A stretch of 64,000 bases of DNA, taken from the NCBI RefSeq assembly GCF_900128505.1, contig NZ_LT669941.1, positions 4,444,787-4,508,786 on the forward strand, written 5' to 3'. A model generated the notes under the pieces. The model ran no database searches. It had not been told where the DNA came from and saw nothing but the letters and a program-made list of their open reading frames with translations. The DNA is from Parabacteroides timonensis (GTDB lineage Bacteria > Bacteroidota > Bacteroidia > Bacteroidales > Tannerellaceae). A program made the translations under genes and the position numbers. Below, piece after piece: positions 24,024 through 33,470 of the stretch (the first letter of the stretch is position 1; each line of letters opens with the position of its first letter).

Positions 24024-27000
24024 TCAGAATGTCAGATTAATACCAATGGAATGTGTTTGTACTAAAGGATAATGGGAGCCTCTTCCTTCCGGAGATTCCG
24101 GATCTACACCTATCATTAAATTATCGATGGTGAAAAGATTCTCACCGGAATAATATATTCTCAGATTAGATAGCCCGGACGGTTTTATCCATTTAGAAGG
24201 GAAAGTATAGCCTAATTGAATACTTTTCATTCTCAGGTAATTTGAGTTTTGTATCCAGAATGTAGAAACAGTGTTTATTGAATAACTGGGTGAATCTAAT
24301 GCTATCCGGGGCATTTTCCCATTGAGGTTTTCTGTAGACCATGCATCAAGCCATGCTGTTGACGGGTGGGTGACATCTCCTCCGAATTCTCCATACATTT
24401 GTGTACTAAAAAAGCGTGAGACTCCGGCAGCACCTGTAAATATAGCTGAAAGATCAAATCCTTTCCAACCGACATTAATATTTAATCCATAAGTGAATTT
24501 GGGATCTTTGGTACCACAGATAATGCGATCCTCTGAAGTCATTTTGCCATCACCATTTGTGTCTGCATATATAAGATCTCCTGCTTTAAAGTCTGAGGTA
24601 AACGGATAACCTTCTTTTCCTTTGTATTTATCCATATAGGCTTGTGCTTCTGCATCTGATTGGAAAAATCCATCTGTTTTATATGCATAGTATGAGTTGA
24701 TAGGTGATCCTATTTGTTTGATGGTATTCCCATCTATCATGCGTTGTACACCTCCCAGATTCAGAATTTTATTCTGATTGTATGTGAAATTACCATTAAC
24801 CGATAAACTCCAGTCATTCCATCTGTTATTGTATCCGAGGGAGATTTCGATACCCCGGTTTACCATGGCACCTACATTGTCTTTATATGCGCCTAACGCA
24901 AACTCAGAAGGAACGGGGACATCCATGATAATATCTGTTGTTTTACGATCATAATAATCCATAGAGAAGTTTATTTTATTCACTAAACTCATATCAAGAC
25001 CAATACCCCATGTACGCGCTTTTTCCCAGGAGATAGTTGAAAGTCTGTAGTTTTCTTGATAATATCCTGTGTATAAGTTATTGTTGAACGGATAGTTTGC
25101 CCCAATCGAATAGGTATTCATCCAGGGATAATAATCATTTAATGCATCTTGGTTACCAAGAAATCCCCATGATCCCCTTATTTTCAGATTATTCATCCAT
25201 TCCCGGGTGTTTTCCATAAAATCTTCTTCACTTAAACGCCATGCGGCTGATAAAGAAGGGAAATAGCCCCAACGATTGTCCGGACTGAAACGGGAAGAAG
25301 CATCTGCTCTGAAGTTTGCTTCAAATAAATATTTACCATTATAGTCATAATTAATACGTCCAAAATAAGATAACATAGCTAACTCTCGCGTGAAACCACC
25401 ATTCGTCTGTGTAGATGCGGTACCAGCATTCATGTCTGTAAGGTCGTTGTTGGGAAAATTTTTACGGAACATCGTATTTTCATAATAATTATACTTTTCC
25501 AAATGATAACCTAATAATATTTTTAATCCATGCAGGTTGAATTTTTTATCATAATTCAATAAAACGTCCAGATTTGAACGATTCCAGTTATAAACTGTTT
25601 CCGTTAATTCGTTTGGCCCATGGTATTTAGTTGGATTATATTGAATGTCTTTTACGAAAGATTTATGATGTTGATTATTTGTTGCATATGCTCCCTGTAC
25701 AGATGCTTTAAGTCCATCTATAATCTGGTAATCTACAGCGACAGTTCCGGAAAAATTCTGGATATTATTATCTACTGTCTGGTCTATATCTAACCAGGCT
25801 ATAGGATTTCCGTCTGAAGTGCTACCATAAGTGCCATCCTCGTTTTTATAAGGAATCCAAGGTGCTACTATATTTACTTCACGAATCAGCAAATCAGAAC
25901 TACCGGGTATAGTACAACTGTTTGGATCGGAATATGTATTATTGAAATAGGACATATTCATTCGGACATTTAATCTTTCTGATAGTTTTATATCCAGATT
26001 TGTCCGGGCATTGAATTGATTTCTGGATGAATTTCTCAGGACTCCTGATTGGTTTAAATACCCTACGGAAGCCAGATATTTTATATTATCAGTCCCACCA
26101 CTGACATTAACATTATGTTGGTGTTGTACTCCTGTTCTGAATGCGAGATCCTGCCAGTCTGTGTTAGGATATTTATAGGGCTCAGAGCCGTCTCTGAATT
26201 TTTGTATTTCTTTTTCATCGAAACGGGGATTTTTCCCTTCTGCCACTAAAGCTTGATTATACAATGTAGCATAATCGGCGGAAGAAAGGAGATCAATCAT
26301 TGCAGTAGGATTCTGAATACCTACATATCCATTATAGGAAATTTGAGGTTTACCTGTTTTTCCTCGTTTAGTGGTTATTAATATAACCCCGTTTGATGCT
26401 TTGGATCCATAGATAGCCGCAGAGGAAGCATCTTTTAAAACAGTGATACTCTCTATGTCATTTGGATCAATAGAATTCATTGAACCACTTTCTATTCCGT
26501 CGATAAGTACGTAGGGGTCAGATGAGTTTAATGTTCCTACACCACGGATTCTGATAGAACCATTGTCTTGTCCGGGACGTCCTTCTGAAGTGGAGACAGT
26601 TACACCGGGCATTAATCCCTGTATTCCGGATGAAATATTTGTAATGGGACGGTTGCTTAGTTCTTTACTGTCTAATTGAGCGACAGCTCCGGATAAATTA
26701 GCTTTTTGTTGGACACCATATCCAACAACAACGACTTCTTCCAATTTTTGAGAATCTTCCTGTAATTCAATATTGATTATTGAATTGTTATCTGTTTTTA
26801 CTTCCTGAGTATTATAGCCTATATAGGAAATGACAAGAATTGCATTTGTGGCTGTTTCTAGTTGAAAACGACCGTCTATATCGGTGATAATGCCGTTGGT
26901 TGTTCCTTTTTCCACGATGTTTGCTCCAATGACTGGTAGCCCGTCGGGATCGGTGACCGTTCCTGTTATTTTCTTTTTCTCAGTTTTCGATTGATTAGAA

Positions 27001-27302
27001 AGCAGATCTTTCTGAATGATGATATTCTTATTCTTGATCTCATATGAAACTTTTTGACCATGTAGTATTTGTTTTATCACCTGATCTACTGTTCCATTCT
27101 GTACATCTACCTGAATGACTTTCTGTGTGTCTACATCCCCGGAAGCAAAAACAAAGGAATAACCGTTTCCTTCCTTCAATGTTTCCATGGCCTTTTTCAC
27201 TGTTACATTATTTAATTTGAGGTTGATATTCTGCGCAAATGCAGTCAAATTAATGCATAATACTGCCAGGACCATATATATGGCCTTCTTTTTAATTTTC
27301 AT
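24024..27302 (-). CDS. SusC-like TonB-dependent transporter with STN domain (PUL 2)
   Basis: This 1092-residue outer-membrane receptor has the signal peptide MKIKKKAIYMVLAVLCIN. The STN domain spans about 25-95 (NINLKLNNVTVKKAMETL). The beta-sandwich begins ITGTVTDPDGLPVIGANI (about 113-185). The plug opens after LEEVVVVGYGVQQKANLS and includes VLKDASSAAIYGSKASNGV. The barrel ends HSIGINLTF. The STN domain marks it as coupled to the FecR/ECF pair directly upstream, with a 238-nt gap that should hold its promoter. It imports oligosaccharides captured by the partner SusD. Confidence 0.95.
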   Translation of the reverse strand: MKIKKKAIYMVLAVLCINLTAFAQNINLKLNNVTVKKAMETLKEGNGYSFVFASGDVDTQKVIQVDVQNGTVDQVIKQILHGQKVSYEIKNKNIIIQKDLLSNQSKTEKKKITGTVTDPDGLPVIGANIVEKGTTNGIITDIDGRFQLETATNAILVISYIGYNTQEVKTDNNSIINIELQEDSQKLEEVVVVGYGVQQKANLSGAVAQLDSKELSNRPITNISSGIQGLMPGVTVSTSEGRPGQDNGSIRIRGVGTLNSSDPYVLIDGIESGSMNSIDPNDIESITVLKDASSAAIYGSKASNGVILITTKRGKTGKPQISYNGYVGIQNPTAMIDLLSSADYATLYNQALVAEGKNPRFDEKEIQKFRDGSEPYKYPNTDWQDLAFRTGVQHQHNVNVSGGTDNIKYLASVGYLNQSGVLRNSSRNQFNARTNLDIKLSERLNVRMNMSYFNNTYSDPNSCTIPGSSDLLIREVNIVAPWIPYKNEDGTYGSTSDGNPIAWLDIDQTVDNNIQNFSGTVAVDYQIIDGLKASVQGAYATNNQHHKSFVKDIQYNPTKYHGPNELTETVYNWNRSNLDVLLNYDKKFNLHGLKILLGYHLEKYNYYENTMFRKNFPNNDLTDMNAGTASTQTNGGFTRELAMLSYFGRINYDYNGKYLFEANFRADASSRFSPDNRWGYFPSLSAAWRLSEEDFMENTREWMNNLKIRGSWGFLGNQDALNDYYPWMNTYSIGANYPFNNNLYTGYYQENYRLSTISWEKARTWGIGLDMSLVNKINFSMDYYDRKTTDIIMDVPVPSEFALGAYKDNVGAMVNRGIEISLGYNNRWNDWSLSVNGNFTYNQNKILNLGGVQRMIDGNTIKQIGSPINSYYAYKTDGFFQSDAEAQAYMDKYKGKEGYPFTSDFKAGDLIYADTNGDGKMTSEDRIICGTKDPKFTYGLNINVGWKGFDLSAIFTGAAGVSRFFSTQMYGEFGGDVTHPSTAWLDAWSTENLNGKMPRIALDSPSYSINTVSTFWIQNSNYLRMKSIQLGYTFPSKWIKPSGLSNLRIYYSGENLFTIDNLMIGVDPESPEGRGSHYPLVQTHSIGINLTF

Positions 27303-27540
27303 AAGTAATTAGAATTAATTGTTTTAAACAAGAAATCTTAATACCGGAAGTAAAGTTTTATTATATTTGTCATTACTTTCGGAAACTCGCAGAGATAGAG
27401 TCCGGAAACTTGAATCGGGAGATTGTGCAGATCTTCCGGTTCTTTTTTATTTTGGACTCTGTTCCTTTTACTAACCAGCGTCTTTTCTTTTCATATAAAT
27501 TCAATTTTAAAGTTAATAATACAGTTATCAATAAAAGCTT

Positions 27541-28560
27541 TTATTTAGTATATAGTTGTATGTCTTTACCATTTACTTTGTATTCAAGTTTGCCGGTTGA
27601 GGCTAACATATCCAGTATTTCCTGGATCGTTTGTTCTTTCCGTAAGAAATTCCCGTAAAAACGGAATGTTTTTAAAGACTCGTCTTTTATATAGATTTTT
27701 ACGTTGTAACTTCTTTCCAACTCTTTGATGATATCCGGCAATAATTCTTCATCGAAGAAAAGATAATCGTTAGTCCATTCTGCAGCATAGCGTACTTCTG
27801 CCGGGGAGACTTTTAATTGACCGTCTTTTTTATTCAGTATAGCTTTCTGATCGGGTTCCAGATAACATAGGTCATTGTTTTTCAGATAATTTGTTAGGCG
27901 GACTTTCCCTTCCAGCAAGCTGACTGAAATTTCCTCATCTTCCGGATAGTTCCTGAAATTGAATTTGGTACCCAACACCCGTAGCTCCAACTCTTTTGTC
28001 TTGATCTCGAAAGGTAATTGCTCATTTTTAGTGACTTCAAAATATCCTTCACCTGCCAGTTGCAGTTTTCGTTCGGCGACACCGAAGCCTTGTGAATAGG
28101 TGATTTTCGAGCCGGCATTCAACCATACCAATGTGCCGTCCGGGAGGTATAATTTGGTTTTCGAGCCTAGAGGAGCTTCTATCACCATCTCGGCAAATTG
28201 TTTCTTGACCTGTTCGGAACCACTCCAATAAGAGGCGAAAGAAATGAGACATAAAAGAGCAATTGCTGCTGCCGCATACATATATTTGTGCAGAGGATAT
28301 TTTTTGATCACTTTTTTCTCTGCTGCTACCTGGGTTTTGGAAAGGAACCGTTGGAATGCTGTTTCTTTATCGTATCGTGTTTCTTCATTAGCTCCGATCG
28401 TAGAGAACCAAACTTCCCGTATCTGTCGGAAATATTTTTGGTTTTCCGGAGAAGCCTTGAGCCAATCTTCGAGCTCGGTTAACTCCTCTGTTCCCAAACC
28501 TCCTGAAAGGTAATTTGTGATCAGTTCGTCTATTCTGGTATGTATGTTTGTAGCTTTCAT
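27541..28560 (-). CDS. FecR-family anti-sigma factor (PUL 2)
   Basis: This 339-residue protein has a cytoplasmic region to about residue 90, a membrane helix (YMYAAAAIALLCLISFASYW), the FecR domain (VIEAPLGSKTKLYLPDGTLVWLNAGS) and a C-terminal DUF4974 domain (FFDEELLPDIIKELERSYNVKI). It lies 70 nt after the ECF sigma gene and before SusC 2 with its STN domain. The three form one trans-envelope switch; by order it belongs to this locus and not to PUL 1 or 3. Confidence 0.93.
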   Translation of the reverse strand: MKATNIHTRIDELITNYLSGGLGTEELTELEDWLKASPENQKYFRQIREVWFSTIGANEETRYDKETAFQRFLSKTQVAAEKKVIKKYPLHKYMYAAAAIALLCLISFASYWSGSEQVKKQFAEMVIEAPLGSKTKLYLPDGTLVWLNAGSKITYSQGFGVAERKLQLAGEGYFEVTKNEQLPFEIKTKELELRVLGTKFNFRNYPEDEEISVSLLEGKVRLTNYLKNNDLCYLEPDQKAILNKKDGQLKVSPAEVRYAAEWTNDYLFFDEELLPDIIKELERSYNVKIYIKDESLKTFRFYGNFLRKEQTIQEILDMLASTGKLEYKVNGKDIQLYTK

Positions 28561-28630
28561 TTTTTCGTTCTCTTGTATATATGACAGTTAGAAAAGGAGA
28601 GAGGGTAGTGCGTTCGGATAATTTTTTCAA

Positions 28631-29224
28631 TTAAATCCAAAAACAGCATATGAGCAGGAGCAAATACTTACTTAGATCAGCACTTAGGCGAGATATCGCA
28701 TTTTTTATATGATATTTTACCGTATTGACGGAAATGCCGAGTTCTTCAGCTATTTGTTCATATCGTTTTTCTTCGAAGCGGCTTTTTTTGAATACAACTT
28801 TACATTCTTCAGGAAGTCTGTCTATGGCATTCCTAATCTCTTGTTCGAGCTCATTCTCCAGCAATCGAGCCAGCGGGTAGTCGTCGGATGGGAAGACAGA
28901 ATTTATCCACTCATTTTGCTGGTCGATGACTGAAAAGCGGACTTCTCTTTTTTCTCTTTCCAGGTTCAGATAATTTATACAACGGTTACGGACAGCCTGA
29001 ACCAAATAACTGCGCAGGGAGGTGGTAATTTCAAGGGTATCTCTTTTCTCCCAAAGATGAAAAATAATATCGTCGACAATACTTTCAGCCAGAAAATCGT
29101 CTTTCAGGAATTCATAGGCAATCTTACATAACAGTACATAATGATGATCATATATGTATTTGTATGCTTGATTATTTCCTGATTTCAGGGAATGAATCAA
29201 ATGTAGTTCTTCCTTTTTTTCCAT
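28631..29224 (-). CDS. ECF-type sigma factor (PUL 2)
   Basis: This protein of about 197 residues has region 2 (YVLLCKIAYEFLKDDFLAESIVDDIIFHLWEKR) and region 4 (LPEECKVVFKKSRFEEKRYEQIAEELGISVNTVKYHIKNAISRL). The frame extends to an ATG at 29260. However, a -7 element (29273-29266) puts the transcription start at or after that codon, while the ATG at 29224 is preceded by AGGGAG, so 29224 is chosen. It is predicted to be released by the FecR behind it to transcribe susC 2 and following genes. Confidence 0.93.
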   Translation of the reverse strand: MEKKEELHLIHSLKSGNNQAYKYIYDHHYVLLCKIAYEFLKDDFLAESIVDDIIFHLWEKRDTLEITTSLRSYLVQAVRNRCINYLNLEREKREVRFSVIDQQNEWINSVFPSDDYPLARLLENELEQEIRNAIDRLPEECKVVFKKSRFEEKRYEQIAEELGISVNTVKYHIKNAISRLSADLSKYLLLLICCFWI

Positions 29225-29265
29225 ATAATTATCCGTTCTCCCTGTTTCTGAAAGATGCATTGTCG

Positions 29266-29273
29266 CAAATATA
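29266..29273 (-). promoter_or_regulatory. -7 element of the PUL 2 sigma gene
   Basis: TATATTTG on the minus strand is an exact match to the consensus, but the -33 is weak. Its position rules out the upstream ATG at 29260 as a normal start. Confidence 0.55.
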
Positions 29274-29399
29274 CACGATTTATATAAATCTCAGTTAGTA
29301 TTTGGAGAAAAGAGGTGGGTGTTTTTTATTATTGGTCAAAAGGCTGTAAATATATTTGTATTTAATCATTATTATTTTCTATAGTAGGTTTAAGTGGCA

Positions 29400-29433
29400 A
29401 AAGCCAGTTGCTATTTATAGTGCAACTGGCTTT
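29400..29433 (-). terminator. Terminator at the end of PUL 3
   Basis: AAAGCCAGTTGC (29400-29411) and GCAACTGGCTTT (29422-29433) form a perfect 12-bp stem 5 nt after the GH127 stop. Confidence 0.8.
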
Positions 29434-29438
29434 CAATA

Positions 29439-31877
29439 TTAAAAGTAGAAAGAATAATTCGGGAATTTACGAGGGTTTGTGGTTGTCTTTAAAGCAAAAA
29501 CAGTGCCTGCTTTCTTTTGAGGTTGTGATTGGAAACTAATAGTAACTTTATCTTTTCCCATTGTCAGATTTTCTGGTAATTCATAGGTTACTTCATAAAA
29601 AGTGACAGGATGTTTATCAAATAGATTCTCAGTTGCTATTCGTGTTCCATTTACCAGAATATCAAATACATGATCTTTGGCTTCATTTCCCCAATAGGTT
29701 ACAACCAGATAGTTTTTCTTGTTCTTATCAAGTTTCATATCATAAGAAAACCATCCTGCAGCTTCTCGTCCCCATCTTGTTTTTTCCCAGGTATTAAAAC
29801 CTAATGCAGGAGAATGACCGGCTTGATAAGTTAGTTGTGTATTTTCTCCTTTCATATTATGTGCTTTTTCATCTGCTTTATATGAAGGACGTAATTCATC
29901 AATAATTATCTTATTCCTTAATGACATTTCATCTGGCGTATACATTTTTAAATAAAGAGTATACCGTTGATGATGAGTCAGGTAATAGGGGAGAAGTTGA
30001 ATCTCTTTTTTTTCTCCTTGCAGGTAGCCGACATTAACCGTTTGATATTCCATCGGTTGTTTGTTCGTAGGTTTCAACCAGCTATCCAGGTCTGCTTTAT
30101 TTACCAATAGAGTCGGAATATCATTCAGTGGAACAAAAGTGTTATTGTCTCCAGCATATTTTACCCGGTCTTTGGGCATATTGTCAGTACCTAACACACC
30201 GGCATATACAATAGGCCCTTTTAATATAGCATTCATGTAAGGATCATCTTTAGAAGGTTCCAGACGAAATGTCTGTGGTAATTCTACCGTTATTTCATCA
30301 CCTGTTTTCCAGTCTTTGTTCAGGCAGATATATTCACCGGGTTTTGTGTCGACAGGAATCGATTCTCCATTGATCTGTATACTGACTGTACTTTCTATCC
30401 ATGTTGGATAACGAAGATAGATCGGATTGTTATATCCTTTGTTTTCTGTTATCTTAAGAATTACTTTATCCTGTTCAGGGAAGCTTGTTTCCTGTCTAAG
30501 TTTTAGACCTTTCTCTTTCCAGTTCAATTCTGAAGGAATAAAAAGATTAACGTATAGAACCTGATTGTTATTGAAATAAATGCCTTCTCCGTACTTGGAA
30601 TGGTTTTCCATACCCGTTCCGACGCAACACCAAACGCCTTCAATATTGAAGCGATCACTATAGGATTTAAAACCTCCGGGTAGAGTTGATGTATAATAAG
30701 TGACTCCTCCTGAGTGTGGATCTTGTGAAGCCAGGATATGGTTATATAAAGCCCGTTCAAAATATTCCATATGTTTAAGATCGCCTGTACTTTCGAATGT
30801 GTTCAATGCCACTTTTAGCATGTTGTATGTATTACATGTCTCACTGGAAGTATATCCCAATCGTTTAGTGGTCTCTCCTGGTTTTCCAAAACGTTCGTAA
30901 CAACTATTACCACCGATACAATTGATATGATTATTATAAGCCATTTCTAGGAAATTTCTTGTTGCCTTACCACTCACTTCGTCTCCGGATAATTGATATT
31001 GGCGGGCTGTCCCTTCAAATGTAGGAACTTGAAAGTTTGCATGGCGACCATATAATACATCTTTATTATCAGCAATATTCAGGATCACTTTCTGATGATT
31101 GAACTTCATAGAGGTTTCCAGATATTTCTTATTTCCTGTCACTGCGTATAGATCAGCATAAACAGCATTCATTCCTCCATGTTCAAGATCAAGAAATCCA
31201 TCAAATAGGTCGGGGTTGACTTTTAGAACAAATTCGGCAAGCGGATCGGCGTCTTCAATCCACAAATGGAGGGCATTTGAATTGTTACAATATAAATATG
31301 CGTCTCTATAAGCGGCATGTACTTTATGTATTCCATAAAAAACATTTCCACAATTTCCTCCCCACGGATATCCGGCATCATCGGGTTTGTTAAGAAGAAG
31401 TTCCCCATCCAGTAATTTCTCAAAAGGATAGCTTTTCTTTTCACCTTTAGCTTTCTGTAATGTTTCTTTCTTTTGTTTGATTGTTGCCAGTTCGTTAATA
31501 ATGTAGTTTACTCGATTCAGATATTCAGTATCCCCTGTTTGGGCATACATAAGGGATATACCCGAAATGTAATGAGGAAGATCACCTGGACGGGTACCTT
31601 CCGGTTGATTCGATCCGGGATAACTCCCTTTTTCCGGTAATCCAACCTCTTTACGAGCCTTGTTTAGCATCCTTTCCACATCCATGTCGAGAAGATATTG
31701 CTGAGATACTTTCATGGCGTTGTAGAATGGACTACCGGGAAGGAGCCGTACATCTGATAAGCAAAATGTTTGCCATACTTTTGGCTTTTTGCTGATTACA
31801 ACAGTTTTTTTATCGATTTCTCCTCCCAGAATCATCTGGGAGAAGAATAGCAAAATGAATAAATAGGTGTTTCTCAT
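29439..31877 (-). CDS. GH127 beta-L-arabinofuranosidase (PUL 3)
   Basis: This 812-residue exported enzyme has a signal peptide (MRNTYLFILLFFSQMILGG). The GH127 (formerly DUF1680) active site is plain: Glu346 and Cys348 in SSETCNTYN, and Cys417-Cys418 in VWCCVGTGMENHSKYGEG. These match the zinc-bound Glu and three Cys of the characterised Bifidobacterium enzyme, in which one Cys is the nucleophile. Glu328 in NSCYERF is a plausible acid/base. The C-terminal 300 residues are beta-sandwich domains. GH127 removes beta-L-arabinofuranose from plant hydroxyproline-rich glycoproteins or related glycans. It follows susD by 13 nt and is the only enzyme of the locus. Confidence 0.9.
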   Translation of the reverse strand: MRNTYLFILLFFSQMILGGEIDKKTVVISKKPKVWQTFCLSDVRLLPGSPFYNAMKVSQQYLLDMDVERMLNKARKEVGLPEKGSYPGSNQPEGTRPGDLPHYISGISLMYAQTGDTEYLNRVNYIINELATIKQKKETLQKAKGEKKSYPFEKLLDGELLLNKPDDAGYPWGGNCGNVFYGIHKVHAAYRDAYLYCNNSNALHLWIEDADPLAEFVLKVNPDLFDGFLDLEHGGMNAVYADLYAVTGNKKYLETSMKFNHQKVILNIADNKDVLYGRHANFQVPTFEGTARQYQLSGDEVSGKATRNFLEMAYNNHINCIGGNSCYERFGKPGETTKRLGYTSSETCNTYNMLKVALNTFESTGDLKHMEYFERALYNHILASQDPHSGGVTYYTSTLPGGFKSYSDRFNIEGVWCCVGTGMENHSKYGEGIYFNNNQVLYVNLFIPSELNWKEKGLKLRQETSFPEQDKVILKITENKGYNNPIYLRYPTWIESTVSIQINGESIPVDTKPGEYICLNKDWKTGDEITVELPQTFRLEPSKDDPYMNAILKGPIVYAGVLGTDNMPKDRVKYAGDNNTFVPLNDIPTLLVNKADLDSWLKPTNKQPMEYQTVNVGYLQGEKKEIQLLPYYLTHHQRYTLYLKMYTPDEMSLRNKIIIDELRPSYKADEKAHNMKGENTQLTYQAGHSPALGFNTWEKTRWGREAAGWFSYDMKLDKNKKNYLVVTYWGNEAKDHVFDILVNGTRIATENLFDKHPVTFYEVTYELPENLTMGKDKVTISFQSQPQKKAGTVFALKTTTNPRKFPNYSFYF

Positions 31878-31890
31878 TATAAATAATTTT

Positions 31891-33453
31891 TTAATCTGGA
31901 TAACCAGGATTCTGTTTTAAATTAGGATTGGCCACTCGTTGAGCAGATGGTATTGGGAATAAATTCAGGTTTACATTGTTACTGGCTTCGTGGAAAGGCC
32001 ATGAACCTTTGATAAAGTTATTATCGAAACGTATTAATTGAGTGCGTCTCATACCTTCTGTGGCAAATTCCCACCCCCATTCCTGTAACATACGTCCGAA
32101 TCGTACCGGGACATTATTCACATTGATTGTAGCTGCTAATTCTGCTCCTGTTACAGGATGAGGTGTGTCAAATGCTCTTTCCCTCACTAGGTTAACCAAT
32201 GATGCTGCTTCGTCAGCATTCCCTCCGGTTCGTAAAATACACTCAGCTTTGGTAAATAACACTTCAGCATATCGCATGCTTTGAAAGTCGTTATCGCAAG
32301 AAGCTCCGATCTGGTTCATTTTGGGTAGATATTTACCATTTCTATATCCATCCAGTTCTTTGGCATCAGTTAACGATGTTATTTCTTTCCGGTAAGACAA
32401 AGGAACATCGATACCTCCTTCTTTAGCTGTAAGTACATTACCTCGCGGATCTTTTTGTACTCCAAAAAGAAAACTACCTTCAATCCGCTTATCGTCCGGA
32501 TCGTAAGAGTCGATGAAAGAATGTAGGACACAGACTCCGTTATGACCTCCGAAATTGATTGCATCCCATCTTTTGTTCTGTCCTCCGATAAAGGTCATTT
32601 CACAGAAGACATACATACCGAGTCCCTGCACATTATCCATGGGATATGCAAAAATGTTTTCGACACTACCTTCATTGTTAGGCACAAAATTATCTTCAAA
32701 GACAGGTAATAGTTCATATTGTCCTGAATTAATGATGTCATCGCAAAGTTTAATTGCTTCGGCATATCTATTTTCTCCTATGCTTGCTTCTGCGTTTAAA
32801 TATAAACGGGCAAGAAGCATTTTACCTGACCATTTGTTCATTTTACCATAAGTGGATACTTTATCTTCACTTGCTTTATCGATGTTTTCCAACAATTCTT
32901 TTTCTATAAATTTATAGATATCTGCGCGTGAGGCTGTTTCCGGAAGCCAACCGTCAGGAACATCATATTTGTCAACAAGTGGTACGTTTCCAAAGATATC
33001 GAATAAATAATAATACCACATAGCTCGTACTATTTTTATTTCAGCAATCATCTTGTCTTTGTTTGGTAAATCCAGACCTGATTCTTCTATCTGATAAAGA
33101 ACGCGATTACAATTATTGACACCTGTATAAAGGATTTCCCACCACCGGGCGAATTGTGAATCGCCTGTCATCCAGGTATGTTTGTGTAAACGTTGGAAGA
33201 TGCCTTCATCATACCATGCTCCGCCTATACGGGTAGGTATGATGGAAATATCTCCTGTAGCTTCGCTATCCCAGATAGAATGCCATTGGAGTATTTCTCT
33301 GAAATTTGCATAGATGGGGCCCATTGCCCTGTTTATATCATCTTCTGTTTTATAGAAATCTTTACTGTCAATTCTGCTGTAAAGCGTTTCATCCAGATTT
33401 GTACAACTGGCTATCACCAGGAGTAAAAGATTTAATAATATGTATTTTTTCAT
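31891..33453 (-). CDS. SusD-like glycan-binding lipoprotein (PUL 3)
   Basis: This 520-residue lipoprotein has the signal MKKYILLNLLLLVIASC (Cys17), then TNLDETLYSRIDSKDFYKTEDDINRA. The helical core (KIVRAMWYYYLFDIFGNVPLV) and the ending FPIPSAQRVANPNLKQNPGYPD are typical for the family. It is coupled to SusC 3 (17 nt gap). With GH127 downstream, an arabinose-decorated plant glycan is the likely ligand; this is inference from the enzyme. Confidence 0.95.
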   Translation of the reverse strand: MKKYILLNLLLLVIASCTNLDETLYSRIDSKDFYKTEDDINRAMGPIYANFREILQWHSIWDSEATGDISIIPTRIGGAWYDEGIFQRLHKHTWMTGDSQFARWWEILYTGVNNCNRVLYQIEESGLDLPNKDKMIAEIKIVRAMWYYYLFDIFGNVPLVDKYDVPDGWLPETASRADIYKFIEKELLENIDKASEDKVSTYGKMNKWSGKMLLARLYLNAEASIGENRYAEAIKLCDDIINSGQYELLPVFEDNFVPNNEGSVENIFAYPMDNVQGLGMYVFCEMTFIGGQNKRWDAINFGGHNGVCVLHSFIDSYDPDDKRIEGSFLFGVQKDPRGNVLTAKEGGIDVPLSYRKEITSLTDAKELDGYRNGKYLPKMNQIGASCDNDFQSMRYAEVLFTKAECILRTGGNADEAASLVNLVRERAFDTPHPVTGAELAATINVNNVPVRFGRMLQEWGWEFATEGMRRTQLIRFDNNFIKGSWPFHEASNNVNLNLFPIPSAQRVANPNLKQNPGYPD

Positions 33454-33470
33454 GTTTCTTTCAATTTAAA